From contig JADGJG010000196.1 in NCBI GenBank assembly GCA_027596195.1, forward strand, positions 1-32,214: 32,214 nt of DNA, given 5' to 3'. The DNA comes from Podochytrium sp. JEL0797. Its lineage: Eukaryota; Chytridiomycota; Chytridiomycetes; Chytridiales; Chytriomycetaceae. A program made the translations under genes and the position numbers. The notes under the pieces were generated by a model. That model ran no database searches. It saw only the letters and a program-made list of their open reading frames with translations, and was not told the DNA's origin. Positions 1-11,872 of the stretch are shown one piece after another (positions within the stretch are counted from its first letter, which is position 1; each line of letters starts with the position of its first letter).

Positions 1-1
1 T

Positions 2-451
2 GAGGACATCAAGAGCATCACTCGGCGGATTAACAACAACGATGTGGGGAAAATGGTGCTGAATTTCATCAAGTGTCAGCAGTACAACGCATCCCCCGGC
101 TGGATTTACATGTTTGTCGAAATTGGACAGGATGAGCATGTTCACAAAATTGGCAGAACCTCCCTAACAGTTGGCGTAAAAAATCGATTGCGGCAATGGA
201 CGAAACAGTGTGGAAAACCACTCAAATTGCGCGGAAAGTGGCGCGTCAACAACCATGAATTTTGCGAACAGATGATCCACGCAGAGTTGAAGTCCAAGAA
301 CCTCTGGCTCGGAAAAGTGAATTGCAAAAATTGTAAAGGGCGCCACGTTGAGTTTTTTAAGGGCCGCCAGTCTGAATTGGAGGCGGTTATCAAATATTGG
401 GTACAATTCTTCGACTCCTGGGAAAAAGGCAGAGATTCATTATGGCTGTAA
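2..451 (+). CDS. T5orf172 (GIY-YIG superfamily) domain protein, 5' partial
   Basis: The frame is open from base 2 to the TAA at 449-451, so the 5' part of the gene lies outside the window; the internal ATG at 53 need not be the true start. The visible protein carries a T5orf172 domain, as in the fungal MUG113 (meiotically up-regulated gene 113) family: the GWIYMFVE strand, the VHKIGRT segment matching the IGR-type motif of GIY-YIG-like folds, the conserved NHEFCEQMIHAEL helix, and a C-x2-C pair (NCKNC) followed by GRHVEFF. It then ends with a helix containing YWVQFFDSW. The domain is related to GIY-YIG nucleases, but the cellular role of these fungal proteins is poorly known, so no activity is claimed. 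Family assignment is fairly sure; function is not. Confidence 0.75.
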   Translation, partial: EDIKSITRRINNNDVGKMVLNFIKCQQYNASPGWIYMFVEIGQDEHVHKIGRTSLTVGVKNRLRQWTKQCGKPLKLRGKWRVNNHEFCEQMIHAELKSKNLWLGKVNCKNCKGRHVEFFKGRQSELEAVIKYWVQFFDSWEKGRDSLWL

Positions 452-735
452 ACCGCACTGTTTTGACCCCATTTTCAAAAATCAATTCGCGTCGCCGATT
501 TGCACGTGCTTAAAATGTTAAAAAGAAGGAAGTGAAGGTTAGGTTTCTTAAAATGTAACTTAAAACAAGCAAGTTGTTTGGCATGAGCCTCGAAATCCTC
601 ACTGTCCCAATTGTATCGCATTCTGTGCCTGCAGCGAAAAAGTGAAGGTTCAACGCGTGATTCGAAAATCCTCAATCGAATTTACGAAAAATGAATAGAG
701 GAATAAAAAAAATTTATTAGTGAATGTGAAAAACG
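452..735. other. Intergenic region upstream of the F-box gene
   Basis: This 284-bp spacer between two + strand genes holds no credible coding exon or RNA gene. The last 40 bases before the ATG at 736 are A/T-rich, with A-runs around 700-715 and 729-733. Such A-rich leaders recur before several start codons in this window. The short minus-strand frames here show no family resemblance. Confidence 0.6.
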
Positions 736-2098
736 ATGTCAGAAATCGAGCGCCGCGATCGAGCACTCGCGCTGTATTCCGAGGCCAGCTTGTGCGAGCG
801 CGAAGGAAGACTCGGCGATGCTCTGGCCAAGTATCGCATTGCGACAAAGCTGGGTGCGTGTCGTGTGAGTTGAGTGCCGTGCAATTCTAACACCCACCTC
901 AGAGCCCAACATTGACCGCCTCGCACGCTCGCTGCTTCCGCAAATGCAGCAACACATGGACGCACATATTACCGCACGCACCTCGCACCCTGACACCGAC
1001 CCCGACCTGCACATTGAATCTCAAAACTATTATTCCTTCGGTTCCCCTGATGCTGCCGCCACAGCTTCAGATGCCCAACTCGCTGCCAACCTCGCCTCTA
1101 TGTCCATCTTGCATGAAAACAGCACCTCAGACCACAGGTGAAACGCGCCGCTTCGCAACCACATCCTCGATCGTGACTCACCCCGTCCATTTCAAATTCC
1201 AGATTCACTCCCCACGATCCCTCCCGCCCCGTCGTGATTGCCGTTCTCCCCTCCGAACTCATCACAAACATTATCCGATGGTCCCTCGTGCTTGACTTTT
1301 CGCTCCTGCCCGAAATCGCGTCCACGTGTCGATATTTGCAACACCAAACACTTTCGTCGAGTCTGTGGCGTTGGCTTTGTCAAAAGCATCATGAACGGCT
1401 TTCGTATACGACCAATACGCTCGCGATTTCGACTCAACTTGCGCAACAGTACCGTAATTGTTGGTTGACGTTGTGGCTTGAAAAACCACGTCCGTCGTTT
1501 TCTGGAATTTACATCTCGCGCGTCAATTATATTCGCCAGGGATACGCTGAATCATACTATAACCCTTATTTGATGGTCACGTATTTCCGTTACCTGCGGT
1601 TGTTCCGTGACGGAAGCATGCTGTTGTGGACAACGAGTGTGGAACCTTCGCAGGCGTTGAAAGAGTTGAATGGGATTATGGACCATCCTGCGAATTCGGA
1701 GTCGTTGGATGCTGCGATTGGGGAGGTGATGCGCGTGGGTGGGAAGGGAAGGGCGGCGAGGGAGAAAGCTGCTGCTGTGAAGGCTTTGAAAGGGTTGTTG
1801 TTTGGAAGGTGGAAGATGGTGGACGATGTGCTGTTTATGGACGCGATTGGTAAATATCGGCTGGTTTTGTGATTTGCGGATTCAGCTGATTTCCTATTCT
1901 TTTTAAGATGGAACGAACCAGTTTCATTATCAACTCGCGTTCACGAGTACCAAACGGGGAGGACATAACAAGCTTGTGTGGATCGATTTTTACCACTTCA
2001 AGGTCTCTCGGGACGCTACGGAAAAGACTGAAATCAAAACGCAGAGGAAGCCGTTTGTTTTCAGCAAGGTCAAATCATGGAAGCGCGGATGTTTCTAG
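736..2098 (+). CDS. FBXO9: F-box protein of the FBXO9 / Hrt3 / Pof7 family
   Basis: Exons 736-853, 903-1137, 1203-1849 and 1908-2098 join in phase to give 396 aa. Residues 1-50 form a TPR-like helical hairpin (ALALYSEASLCEREGRLGDA), as in FBXO9. The F-box covers about residues 130-176, beginning VLPSELITNIIRW. The family-specific C-terminal beta domain begins at GIYISR (219-224) and continues with YIRQG, YYNPY and YFRYLRLFRDGSMLL. The last exon supplies the conserved FHYQLAF...HNKLVWIDF block. A stop at 1870-1872 terminates the unspliced frame, but it lies in intron 3 (1850-1907). FBXO9-class proteins are substrate receptors of SCF ubiquitin ligases and bind Skp1 through the F-box. Between GSMLL and the last exon, an Ala/Lys/Gly-rich linker replaces part of the metazoan sequence. 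An AATAAA lies 13 nt past the stop. Confidence 0.88.
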
Positions 2099-2110
2099 TT
2101 ATAAATGAGA

Positions 2111-2116
2111 AATAAA
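2111..2116 (+). terminator. Poly(A) signal of the F-box gene
   Basis: AATAAA starts 13 nt after the TAG stop of the F-box gene. The 248-bp convergent spacer to the RRP1 stop at 2347 contains no other recognisable element apart from A-rich stretches near 2286-2340. Confidence 0.6.
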
Positions 2117-2346
2117 ATGCGATGGTTGTTGGATTTTTAAGATTTTAGATGGGGGTCCCCAGCGTTTCCACTTTGACGAAACGTTTACTCCGCCGCCCGT
2201 TCAGCAAAAAGAATGACACAGATATCAAAAGACGATCAGAATATCCTTCATTTTAATCAAAACCCCAATAAAGAAGCAAAACCACACTCAAAAAAAATTC
2301 ACGCGCACGAGAACCCTGTCTCCCAGACCAAAAAATAAATCCGCGT

Positions 2347-4504
2347 TCACTTTCTGATTTTCAATGCAGGCTTTGACGGAGAGAACGGGGGGATCTCGAT
2401 CGGAATCATGCCAATCGGTTGGAGCTTGTCGAACATTTTGGTGGTGTTGTTTTCCATCTTCAACTGGATGTTTCTCTTGGGTTTCTTGGAGGCAGATGGC
2501 GGGGATGACGTGACGCTGCCGTCCTTTTTGGATTTTCTCGCTTCGAGGGCCTTCTTTTTGAGTTCCTGAAAGGAGTAAAACGCGTCAGCTTCTAGTTGCA
2601 CAAATTCAAGACGACAAATGGATACCTCAATCTCCGCAGCCGTCGCCTTGATCTTAATGTGCTTCGCGTTCTTCTCGGTATTGATTCGCGTCGCCACAGC
2701 CACATTCGCCGGCTTCATCAACGAAATGTTCTCCGTTACATGCGTCAGCTTCATCTTTTTGGGTGGTGAATCAACCGCTTTCGGGGAAGGAGTCATTTTG
2801 GCTTCAACTTGCATTGCAGCCGAGTCCGCATCAGGTGTCGACCGCTTGAGTCCCTTCTTCTTGTTCTTGGTCGGCGTGACGATTTCAGGAGCAGAAACAA
2901 CAGTAGCAGTGGGTTTCGCGGCCGCTTCTTTGACAGCGGCTTTGAACACGGGGATGGAGGATTTTTTGACAACGTGCGGCTTTGCGGGGGCAACCACGAT
3001 TTCGGCAACTTCTTCGAGTGGTTCGTCTTCTTCCATGGCTTCGGGTTCGGGTGCGGCTTCGATGGGCTTCGCGCTCGACAGAGGCTTGAGACCCTTGCGG
3101 ACGACAGGGGCTTGGGCTCCCTTCTGTTGAAACAGGAACAATCAGATTGAGCGAAAAACGAATGCTCTTCTCCAAACGCATTCGGACGTACCACATCCTC
3201 CACCTTCACGCCACCCTCCTTGAAGAACCGAGAAATGACAGCATTGAGTGCCTTTCTATTACGGAACAACGTGGACTCCTCGTCTATCAGTTTGTACAGC
3301 TCCTGGCAAATGCGCGTGTTGTCGAAGGGGACCTGGAACTCCTTCTTTTCGGGCTCATCCTCGTAACGGACTGCATCAAACAAAAAACAACAACATTTAG
3401 AATACATGTCCTCCCAAACAGAACAGGTCGCGTTCATTTACCGTTGTTGTCGAGAATATCCACCACTTTGCCAAACAGCACTTCGATTTTGCCCACATAG
3501 ACCGCGTTGTTGGAAGTTGCGAACGCTTTCGTGAAGGGGGACAACAACAAGACACCAATCTCGGAGGGGAGCTTGCACTACCGCAGGATGTGTAAGAAAA
3601 CACTGGAAACGCCAACCCCCGCCACAAAAAAAACCGGACCAACCTCTTCTCCAGAAAATCCATTGTTCATCTCATCCAAATACGCTTCGGCCGTGTGGAA
3701 CTTCAACGAATCCGGGATGCGAACGTTGTTTGCGCTAGTATAATAAGATCAAACCGTCAATACGGAGGTATTCCGAAAAAACCAACACCCGCGTCGTTCG
3801 CACCTGATGGGTCCGTCCTCCAAAATTGCAATGTACTTAGAAACCAGCTCGTGATCAAACTTGTTCTTTTCCAACAGCATGAACGAGTGGCGGTGGAAGT
3901 TTCTCAACAAGTTGTAGAACTTGTCGAGTCTTGTTTGGGAGAGGCAAGAAACGAAGATTAGGAAAGAGAGGAACAGAAGAAGCGACCACTCGAATGAAAA
4001 ACACAGCGGCAAATTCTCACCTGAGGCGATCCAAGCCCGGCCATTCGAGGATGATGATTCTCCAAAACGCCTGAATGTAGAGCAACGCCTTCTCGTTATC
4101 CAGATCGAGAATCAGCAAGGCAAGTCTTTCTGCCAATTCGTGCTGAATGACGGGCTTATCGGACATCCAGTAACCTGATTTGGGAGAGGTGGGGTGGCGG
4201 TGGGAGGAAAATGTCAGACCCCCCACAGCGCACAGACATGATCCCAAGGCATCTTGAGTTTCGGTTACTCACAATAGAAGAGACCCTTCCACAGCTTGGT
4301 CATGTTGGTGAGGTCCAAGTTGTCTGCGTTCACCAACCACTCCGAAAGCGCATGGACGGCCTTGTCTCGGATGCTCTTTTCTGTGAACAAAAAGTGGTGA
4401 GTGGGTATGGATTTGGGGATCTCACAAGAGGGGTTCCATGCGCGGGGGGTGTTACCCGTGTGCGCCAGGTTCTTTCCAAATCCTCCTCCTTGTGCTGCCG
4501 TCAT
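2347..4504 (-). CDS. RRP1: Ribosomal RNA processing protein 1 (RRP1 / Nop52 family)
   Basis: Nine exons on the minus strand (4456-4504, 4273-4380, 4021-4174, 3804-3929, 3644-3734, 3442-3577, 3192-3370, 2626-3123, 2347-2565) join in phase to give 519 aa. The Nop52 domain fills about residues 10-280. Landmarks are KSIRDKAVHALSEWL, the signature YWMSDKPVIQHELAE (54-68), FWRIIILEWPGLDRLRLDKF and the NFHRHSF helix. The C-terminal ~230 residues are low complexity: an acidic EEDEP patch, then Lys/Ala/Pro-rich sequence with several KK and KR clusters, as expected of a nucleolar protein. Known family role: assembly and maturation of pre-60S particles and processing of 27S pre-rRNA in the nucleolus. 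The start codon is 49 nt upstream of the first splice donor, and the gene shares a 48-bp intergenic gap with the divergent SNU23 gene. Confidence 0.9.
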
Positions 4505-4552
4505 GATTTCTGGTCAACAAAAAAAAAAAAAAAAAACAATCTTCGATATCGC
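4505..4552. promoter_or_regulatory. 48-bp bidirectional promoter/leader between RRP1 and SNU23
   Basis: Only 48 bp separate the two divergent start codons (A of ATG at 4504 on minus, 4553 on plus). The gap contains an uninterrupted run of 18 A (4519-4536). Poly(dA:dT) tracts are known in yeasts to exclude nucleosomes. Both 5' leaders must be very short, or transcription must start inside the opposite gene. The promoter role is inference from position and composition. Confidence 0.6.
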
Positions 4553-5663
4553 ATGAGCGACAAGAAGGGATTCTGTGAGCCAGCTCATTCACCCCCTCCC
4601 GTATTCATTCTAACCCCTTTATTGCAGATGACGGTGCAGCCAAAGGCGGCGACACTGGGTTCCGACGAACCTGGAACAAGGACGAATACGCCCAAAAGGC
4701 TCGCGAGCGGGAAGAGAGTAAATGCGAACCGCCCCCTTCTCTTTCCTTATACACACTCTCTCCTAACCACCTTCTCGTTCCCTTCCACCCCCCTGGCAAA
4801 CAAGGCTCCCGAGGCGGCAAGCTCAAAGACAAAGACGCCCCGAAACAGCCCGAGACGCTCCTCCAGCAGCGCGAAAGCACCATCGACTTTTCGACTGCTG
4901 TGAATAGAACTACGGTCGTCCAATCTACCGGCAGCGCGGCAGACCAGCCTGGCTTCTTTTGCGCAGTCTGTAATATCGTTTGCAAAGACAACATCAATTA
5001 TCTGGACCATTTGAACGGATTCAAACGTATGTGATGCTTGTTTCGAGTTGGGAGGGTGTGGAAAGTGTTTGGAGGGGCTTGGTTCTGAGTTTGGGAGAGG
5101 TGGAATAATGAACTGGTTTCATCCACGCGCGGGAGACATTCGAAACACGATATGCCTTCACCAGACGACCGAGTTAGTTCTTACGGAAATTGCTTCATCA
5201 AACCTCGCTGGAAACCTCCTTCGCCACGCCATTCCCTGGCTCCACGTCACCCGAAAACATGAACTGACTGTATTCGGGCTCTCTCACAGACTTGAAAAAT
5301 CTCGGCCAGTCGGGAAAAGTCGAGCGCAGTACCGCGGATCAAGTCAAAGCGCGTCTCGCGGCGCTCACCAAAAAGAGAAAGGACCCGGAACCTGAATTGG
5401 GTACGCATTTGTTGATTCGCTCTGCAATCCCCCCGGATTGAGTTCTGATTTATTTGGTTACAGACCTCGCGGCACGCGTCAAGAAGGCCGTGGATGAGGA
5501 GGAGGCGGCCAAAAAGGCCAAGAAGGAGGAAAAGAAGCGAAAGAAGGAAGAGAAAAGCAAGGCTGAATCTGGCGGTGCGGCGGGAAGTGGTGGGATTGGT
5601 GGAATGGATCCCGAGATGGCTGCCATGATGGGCTTCAGCGGATTCTCAACCTCCAAAAAGTGA
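4553..5663 (+). CDS. SNU23: U4/U6.U5 tri-snRNP protein Snu23 (ZMAT2)
   Basis: Exons 4553-4574, 4628-4717, 4805-5026, 5290-5400 and 5464-5663 give 214 aa. Conserved blocks in order: GFRRTWNKDEYAQKAREREE near the N-terminus, a U1-type C2H2 zinc finger at about residues 90-112 (C-x2-C-x12-H-x5-H: FFCAVC...HLNGFKH), LKNLGQSGKVERSTADQVKA directly after it, a Lys/Glu coiled-coil tail, and the terminal PEMAAMMGFSGFSTSKK, which matches ZMAT2 closely. Snu23 is a component of the pre-catalytic (B) spliceosome near the U6/5' splice site. The third intron (5027-5289, 263 nt) is long for this genome and contains no coding sequence I recognise. The first coding exon is only 22 nt. Strong assignment. Confidence 0.92.
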
Positions 5664-5722
5664 CTTGAACCGAATCGGATTTTCTTTTTTCCCGTTCGAA
5701 ATTTCCCAACACCACCTCCCCA

Positions 5723-6353
5723 ATGGCAACACCCACCGTCTTCCGCGCCATCAACGCATACAGCGTCCGCCAACTCACCGCCAACGCCTCCAAATCAATC
5801 GACCTCCCGTCTCCCACGAAGCTCTCGTCCCTGACCTCTGCGTCGCTGTTCATTGGCCCGCAGGACCGTTGCCACGCCCATGCGGCGGCTACGCTGTTTG
5901 CGGCCAATGAGATGCCGCGTTTGTGGCACGAATTGAAGCAGAGTGTTACTTTCCGTGCTGTTGAGATTGCGAAGGAGGACAAGAGCGGGGCGTCGCGGTT
6001 GGAAGTGGTTTTGGGTACGTTGCCTTTTTTTGCTGGTTGATTCGGGTGGGAAGGGTGCCCGTGACTGGTGGTTTCTTATGGATATTCGAATGCACTTGAA
6101 TTGTGTGTATGGCTGGGGTCAGGGGAGTGTTGGGTGGTGATCGTTTGGTTGGAGCTCGAAGTGCACAAACGAGGAACCCACCCCAGAGAATGAAACACGA
6201 AGAGCTGTGAAATGGTGGAACCTGATTCGCCGAATGCGATTTCGGGACTGGAGTGCGATCGATTTCTCGGAGAAGGGATTGAGGAATTCCGTCGGATCTG
6301 GAACGTTCGCTTTGGACCCCGCCTCTCCTAAAATATCATGCCCTCGTAATTAA
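5723..6353 (+). CDS. Hypothetical protein, 152 aa, two exons
   Basis: I do not recognise this protein. The ATG at 5723 follows the SNU23 stop by 59 bp. Exon 1 (5723-6014) encodes a short Ser/Thr-rich N-terminus and then an amphipathic stretch with LFAANEMPRLWHELKQSV. It ends at a GT donor (gtacgt). The best-phased continuation is an acceptor at 6185-6186 (ccccag), giving exon 2 at 6187-6353: NETRRAVKWWNLIRRMRFRD... to TAA. The joined protein is basic, with no clear membrane segment or known motif. The N-terminus, rich in Ser, Thr, Arg and Ala and poor in acidic residues, could be a mitochondrial presequence, but that is speculative. If the intron is retained, the frame stops at 6040 after 105 aa. 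The exon structure rests only on phase and splice-site quality. Confidence 0.5.
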
Positions 6354-6575
6354 CACATACACACAAACCAGGCGACAACTCAACAAAGTCATTAGACCTG
6401 TCTGACTGCAAAACCTCCAACGATATTCTCGCGAAACTTGATTCGGCTCTCTGATTTCTTCCGTTCTCCCATCAAGCAAAAACAAAACAATAAAGAAGAT
6501 TTCTTTGGCCCCTTTTCGTCTCCTTTCGTTCCTCTCCTCATGGTAAACCATAAAAAACCATAAAAAATGACCTGT
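6354..6575. other. Convergent intergenic region
   Basis: This 222-bp spacer separates the hypothetical gene from RPB7, which converge here. Its right edge, just past the RPB7 stop, holds an imperfect tandem repeat of accataaaaa (about 6547-6568). Minus-strand open frames in this spacer are short, run into the RPB7 introns and resemble no family, so I do not call a gene. Confidence 0.5.
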
Positions 6576-7968
6576 TCACCATTCCTGCTGTGGACCAAGG
6601 TAATCCTCCTTGATGGTTCCAATCGCAAACTTACCGAACGTAGGAATAGAATTTTCAGCAAGCATAAATCACACAAAACTCCAAAAGAGAAACTCACAAT
6701 TTCGGTCGCATCGACCCTCGTTCCCAAAATACGGATCCGCAGTGCTTCCCCCTTTTCAATTTTGATCAATTGCATGTCCTGTAATATCATTATTTTTAGT
6801 TCGTAAATGTTTCTCCCGTTTGCAGCAAAATTTAAGGTTTTTTTTTACCTGCGTCTCTCCCGAATAATTGGGCGGGTTTGAGTTGGCATCGAATCGGAGG
6901 TACGATGGAATCAACTGAAAATACGAGTTTTTAGGAGAAGAGGGAAGCGAGTGCAAAAAACACAAAAACGCGTCTCACGTGAGCGGAAACGAATACTTGC
7001 AGCGGCCCCACGTCGGCAAAGAAGCCCATCTGTACGAGAGAGTGAAACGTGGATTAGATATCCGTTGGTCGTGGGGAAAGAGGTTTTGTGTGAAGGGGTC
7101 GGGAGGTCGATCTCAAAAACGAGTGAGCCGCCAAACAACAAGGCGCATTTGAATTGAGGGTCTTTCGCTCTCATGCCTTGGTTAACGCCGTGTGTATTGT
7201 TGTGCGCGCGCATTCGCTCATTCAGGGTTTCGCAAAGGAGCAGGAATACGACAGTCCCTCTCCGTTTCGATTTTGAGATTGGGATTCCCGTCGCTCGGCA
7301 AAAGACTCGTTTTCCATATCAGGATAGGTTTCCAGCAGCGTCAAATGGATTCGCGCGCCAAAACATGGCACACTTTGGGAATGCGTCGTTCTATCACGAA
7401 ATCAGGGTAGTCACATTCCGATGCGCCAATAGCTGCAGAACCATCGCTCAACACAAATACGCAACACGCGTGGGGAGATCTGCTCGTTTGCAACGACCGA
7501 AGCAAAGCACGCAAAAGCCAACGAGCTCCACGCAAGGCAGCACAAAACGCACCCGATTCACGGTCGTCACAACCCCCTCCACGACCTGTCCCTTAAAGGG
7601 CTTAAAGACAATAGCCTTGTACTTGATTTCAAACTCGGCAAAGCCCGAACTCGTCTGCAGCACGCCTTTGCCAATGTCCACGATTTCAATGACCGCAATG
7701 ATGTAGCCAAACAGGCCGCTGCATGTGCCCTCGACCTCGTCGTACAGACGCTTTTTGAGGGATTCGCGGAGGCGGGCGCCAAAGAACTGCGGATGCAGCA
7801 GGATGGTGTGGGAGAGTTCTTTCTGTGGTGTGGTGTTGGGTGTGAGTTGTGGAACCAGGATTGCGTATGCGCAAGGAGGAGGGATGCAAAGAGGGCCAGA
7901 TGTGGGCACACGCATGGCAGGCGTTCCTAGGGGTGGCTAGACAGCGAGCTACGCACCAGAAACAGCAT
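6576..7968 (-). CDS. RPB7: RNA polymerase II subunit Rpb7
   Basis: Six exons (7957-7968, 7553-7822, 6979-7029, 6849-6914, 6698-6778, 6576-6629) give 177 aa, all junctions in phase 0 and close to the usual 170-172 aa. The first coding exon is only 12 nt (MLFL). Exon 2 then begins KELSHTILLHPQFFGARL, matching the Rpb7 N-terminus. The RNP-like N-terminal domain includes EVEGTCSGLFGYIIAV and YKAIVFKPFKGQVVEGVV. The C-terminal OB (S1-like) domain includes MGFFADVGPLQVFVSAHLIP, FDANSNPPNY, RIRILGTRVDATEIFAIG and the terminal DYLGPQQEW. Rpb7 pairs with Rpb4 to form the stalk of RNA polymerase II, used in initiation, RNA contact and mRNA decay coupling. Choosing Rpb7 over the Pol III paralogue Rpc25 rests on length and the FDANSNPP segment. 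Intron 2 is 523 nt, far longer than its neighbours. Confidence 0.93.
7030..7552 (-). other. Long intron 2 of RPB7, no coding content seen
   Basis: This 523-nt intron runs from a gtgcgt donor to a cgtacag acceptor. The protein reads seamlessly across it (VVTTVNR then MGFFADVGP), so no exon is missing. Open frames inside it on both strands have no family resemblance. I looked for tRNA-like or box C/D signatures by eye and found nothing convincing, although a snoRNA inside it cannot be excluded. Confidence 0.6.
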
Positions 7969-8008
7969 TTTTCACTCGAACACACAGACCAAAAAAACAC
8001 TTCAAAAG
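7969..8008. promoter_or_regulatory. 40-bp bidirectional promoter/leader between RPB7 and CUL1
   Basis: Divergent start codons (7968 minus, 8009 plus) are separated by just 40 bp. The gap contains an A-run at about 7991-7997 followed by cacttcaaaag directly before the cullin ATG. No TATA box or recognised factor site is visible. The regulatory role follows from geometry only. Confidence 0.55.
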
Positions 8009-11621
<3,613 letters not shown>

Positions 11622-11622
<1 letters not shown>

Positions 11623-11627
11623 ATAAA
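11622..11627 (+). terminator. Poly(A) signal overlapping the CUL1 stop codon
   Basis: The last base of the TGA stop (11620-11622) is the first base of AATAAA (11622-11627). This makes the 3' UTR very short. The 250-bp spacer that follows (11623-11872) is T-rich near 11670-11700 and carries no gene that I can support. Confidence 0.6.
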
Positions 11628-11872
11628 TATTGATAAAAAAAGGCACGTAGAAGAAACGAAAGAAGTGGAGATTGATTTTTTTTCCAATTTTTTTCTTCTC
11701 ACCCCTTCGACTCACACATCTTGTGAGTTTACAAGTCTCGTGTCCTGACACTTTTGCGATCACTTGTGTTGGCATATCCTCGTTGGCATTCGCAGACTAC
11801 TCTCGTTTGCGGATTGATCGTACCAGTTCTTGATTTGAAGCCCACGACCTCGTCAGACACCCGTGGCTTGTG

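Noticed and set aside
1234..1872. F-box gene appears to stop prematurely at 1870-1872
   Set aside because: The stop lies inside a GT..AG intron (1850-1907). Splicing restores the conserved FHYQLAF and KLVWIDF segments, so it is not a pseudogene.
2618..3130. 170-aa plus-strand frame
   Set aside because: It is the antisense shadow of RRP1 exon 8, which is Ala/Lys/Pro-rich and has clear phase-consistent splice sites on the minus strand.
6336..6790. Minus-strand frames between the hypothetical gene and RPB7
   Set aside because: They read through RPB7 introns and the 3' flank, and the RPB7 exons in this interval are in a fixed frame ending at 6576.
7173..7706. 177-aa plus-strand frame across RPB7
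   Set aside because: It covers an RPB7 intron and part of exon 2 in antisense and has no recognisable motif.
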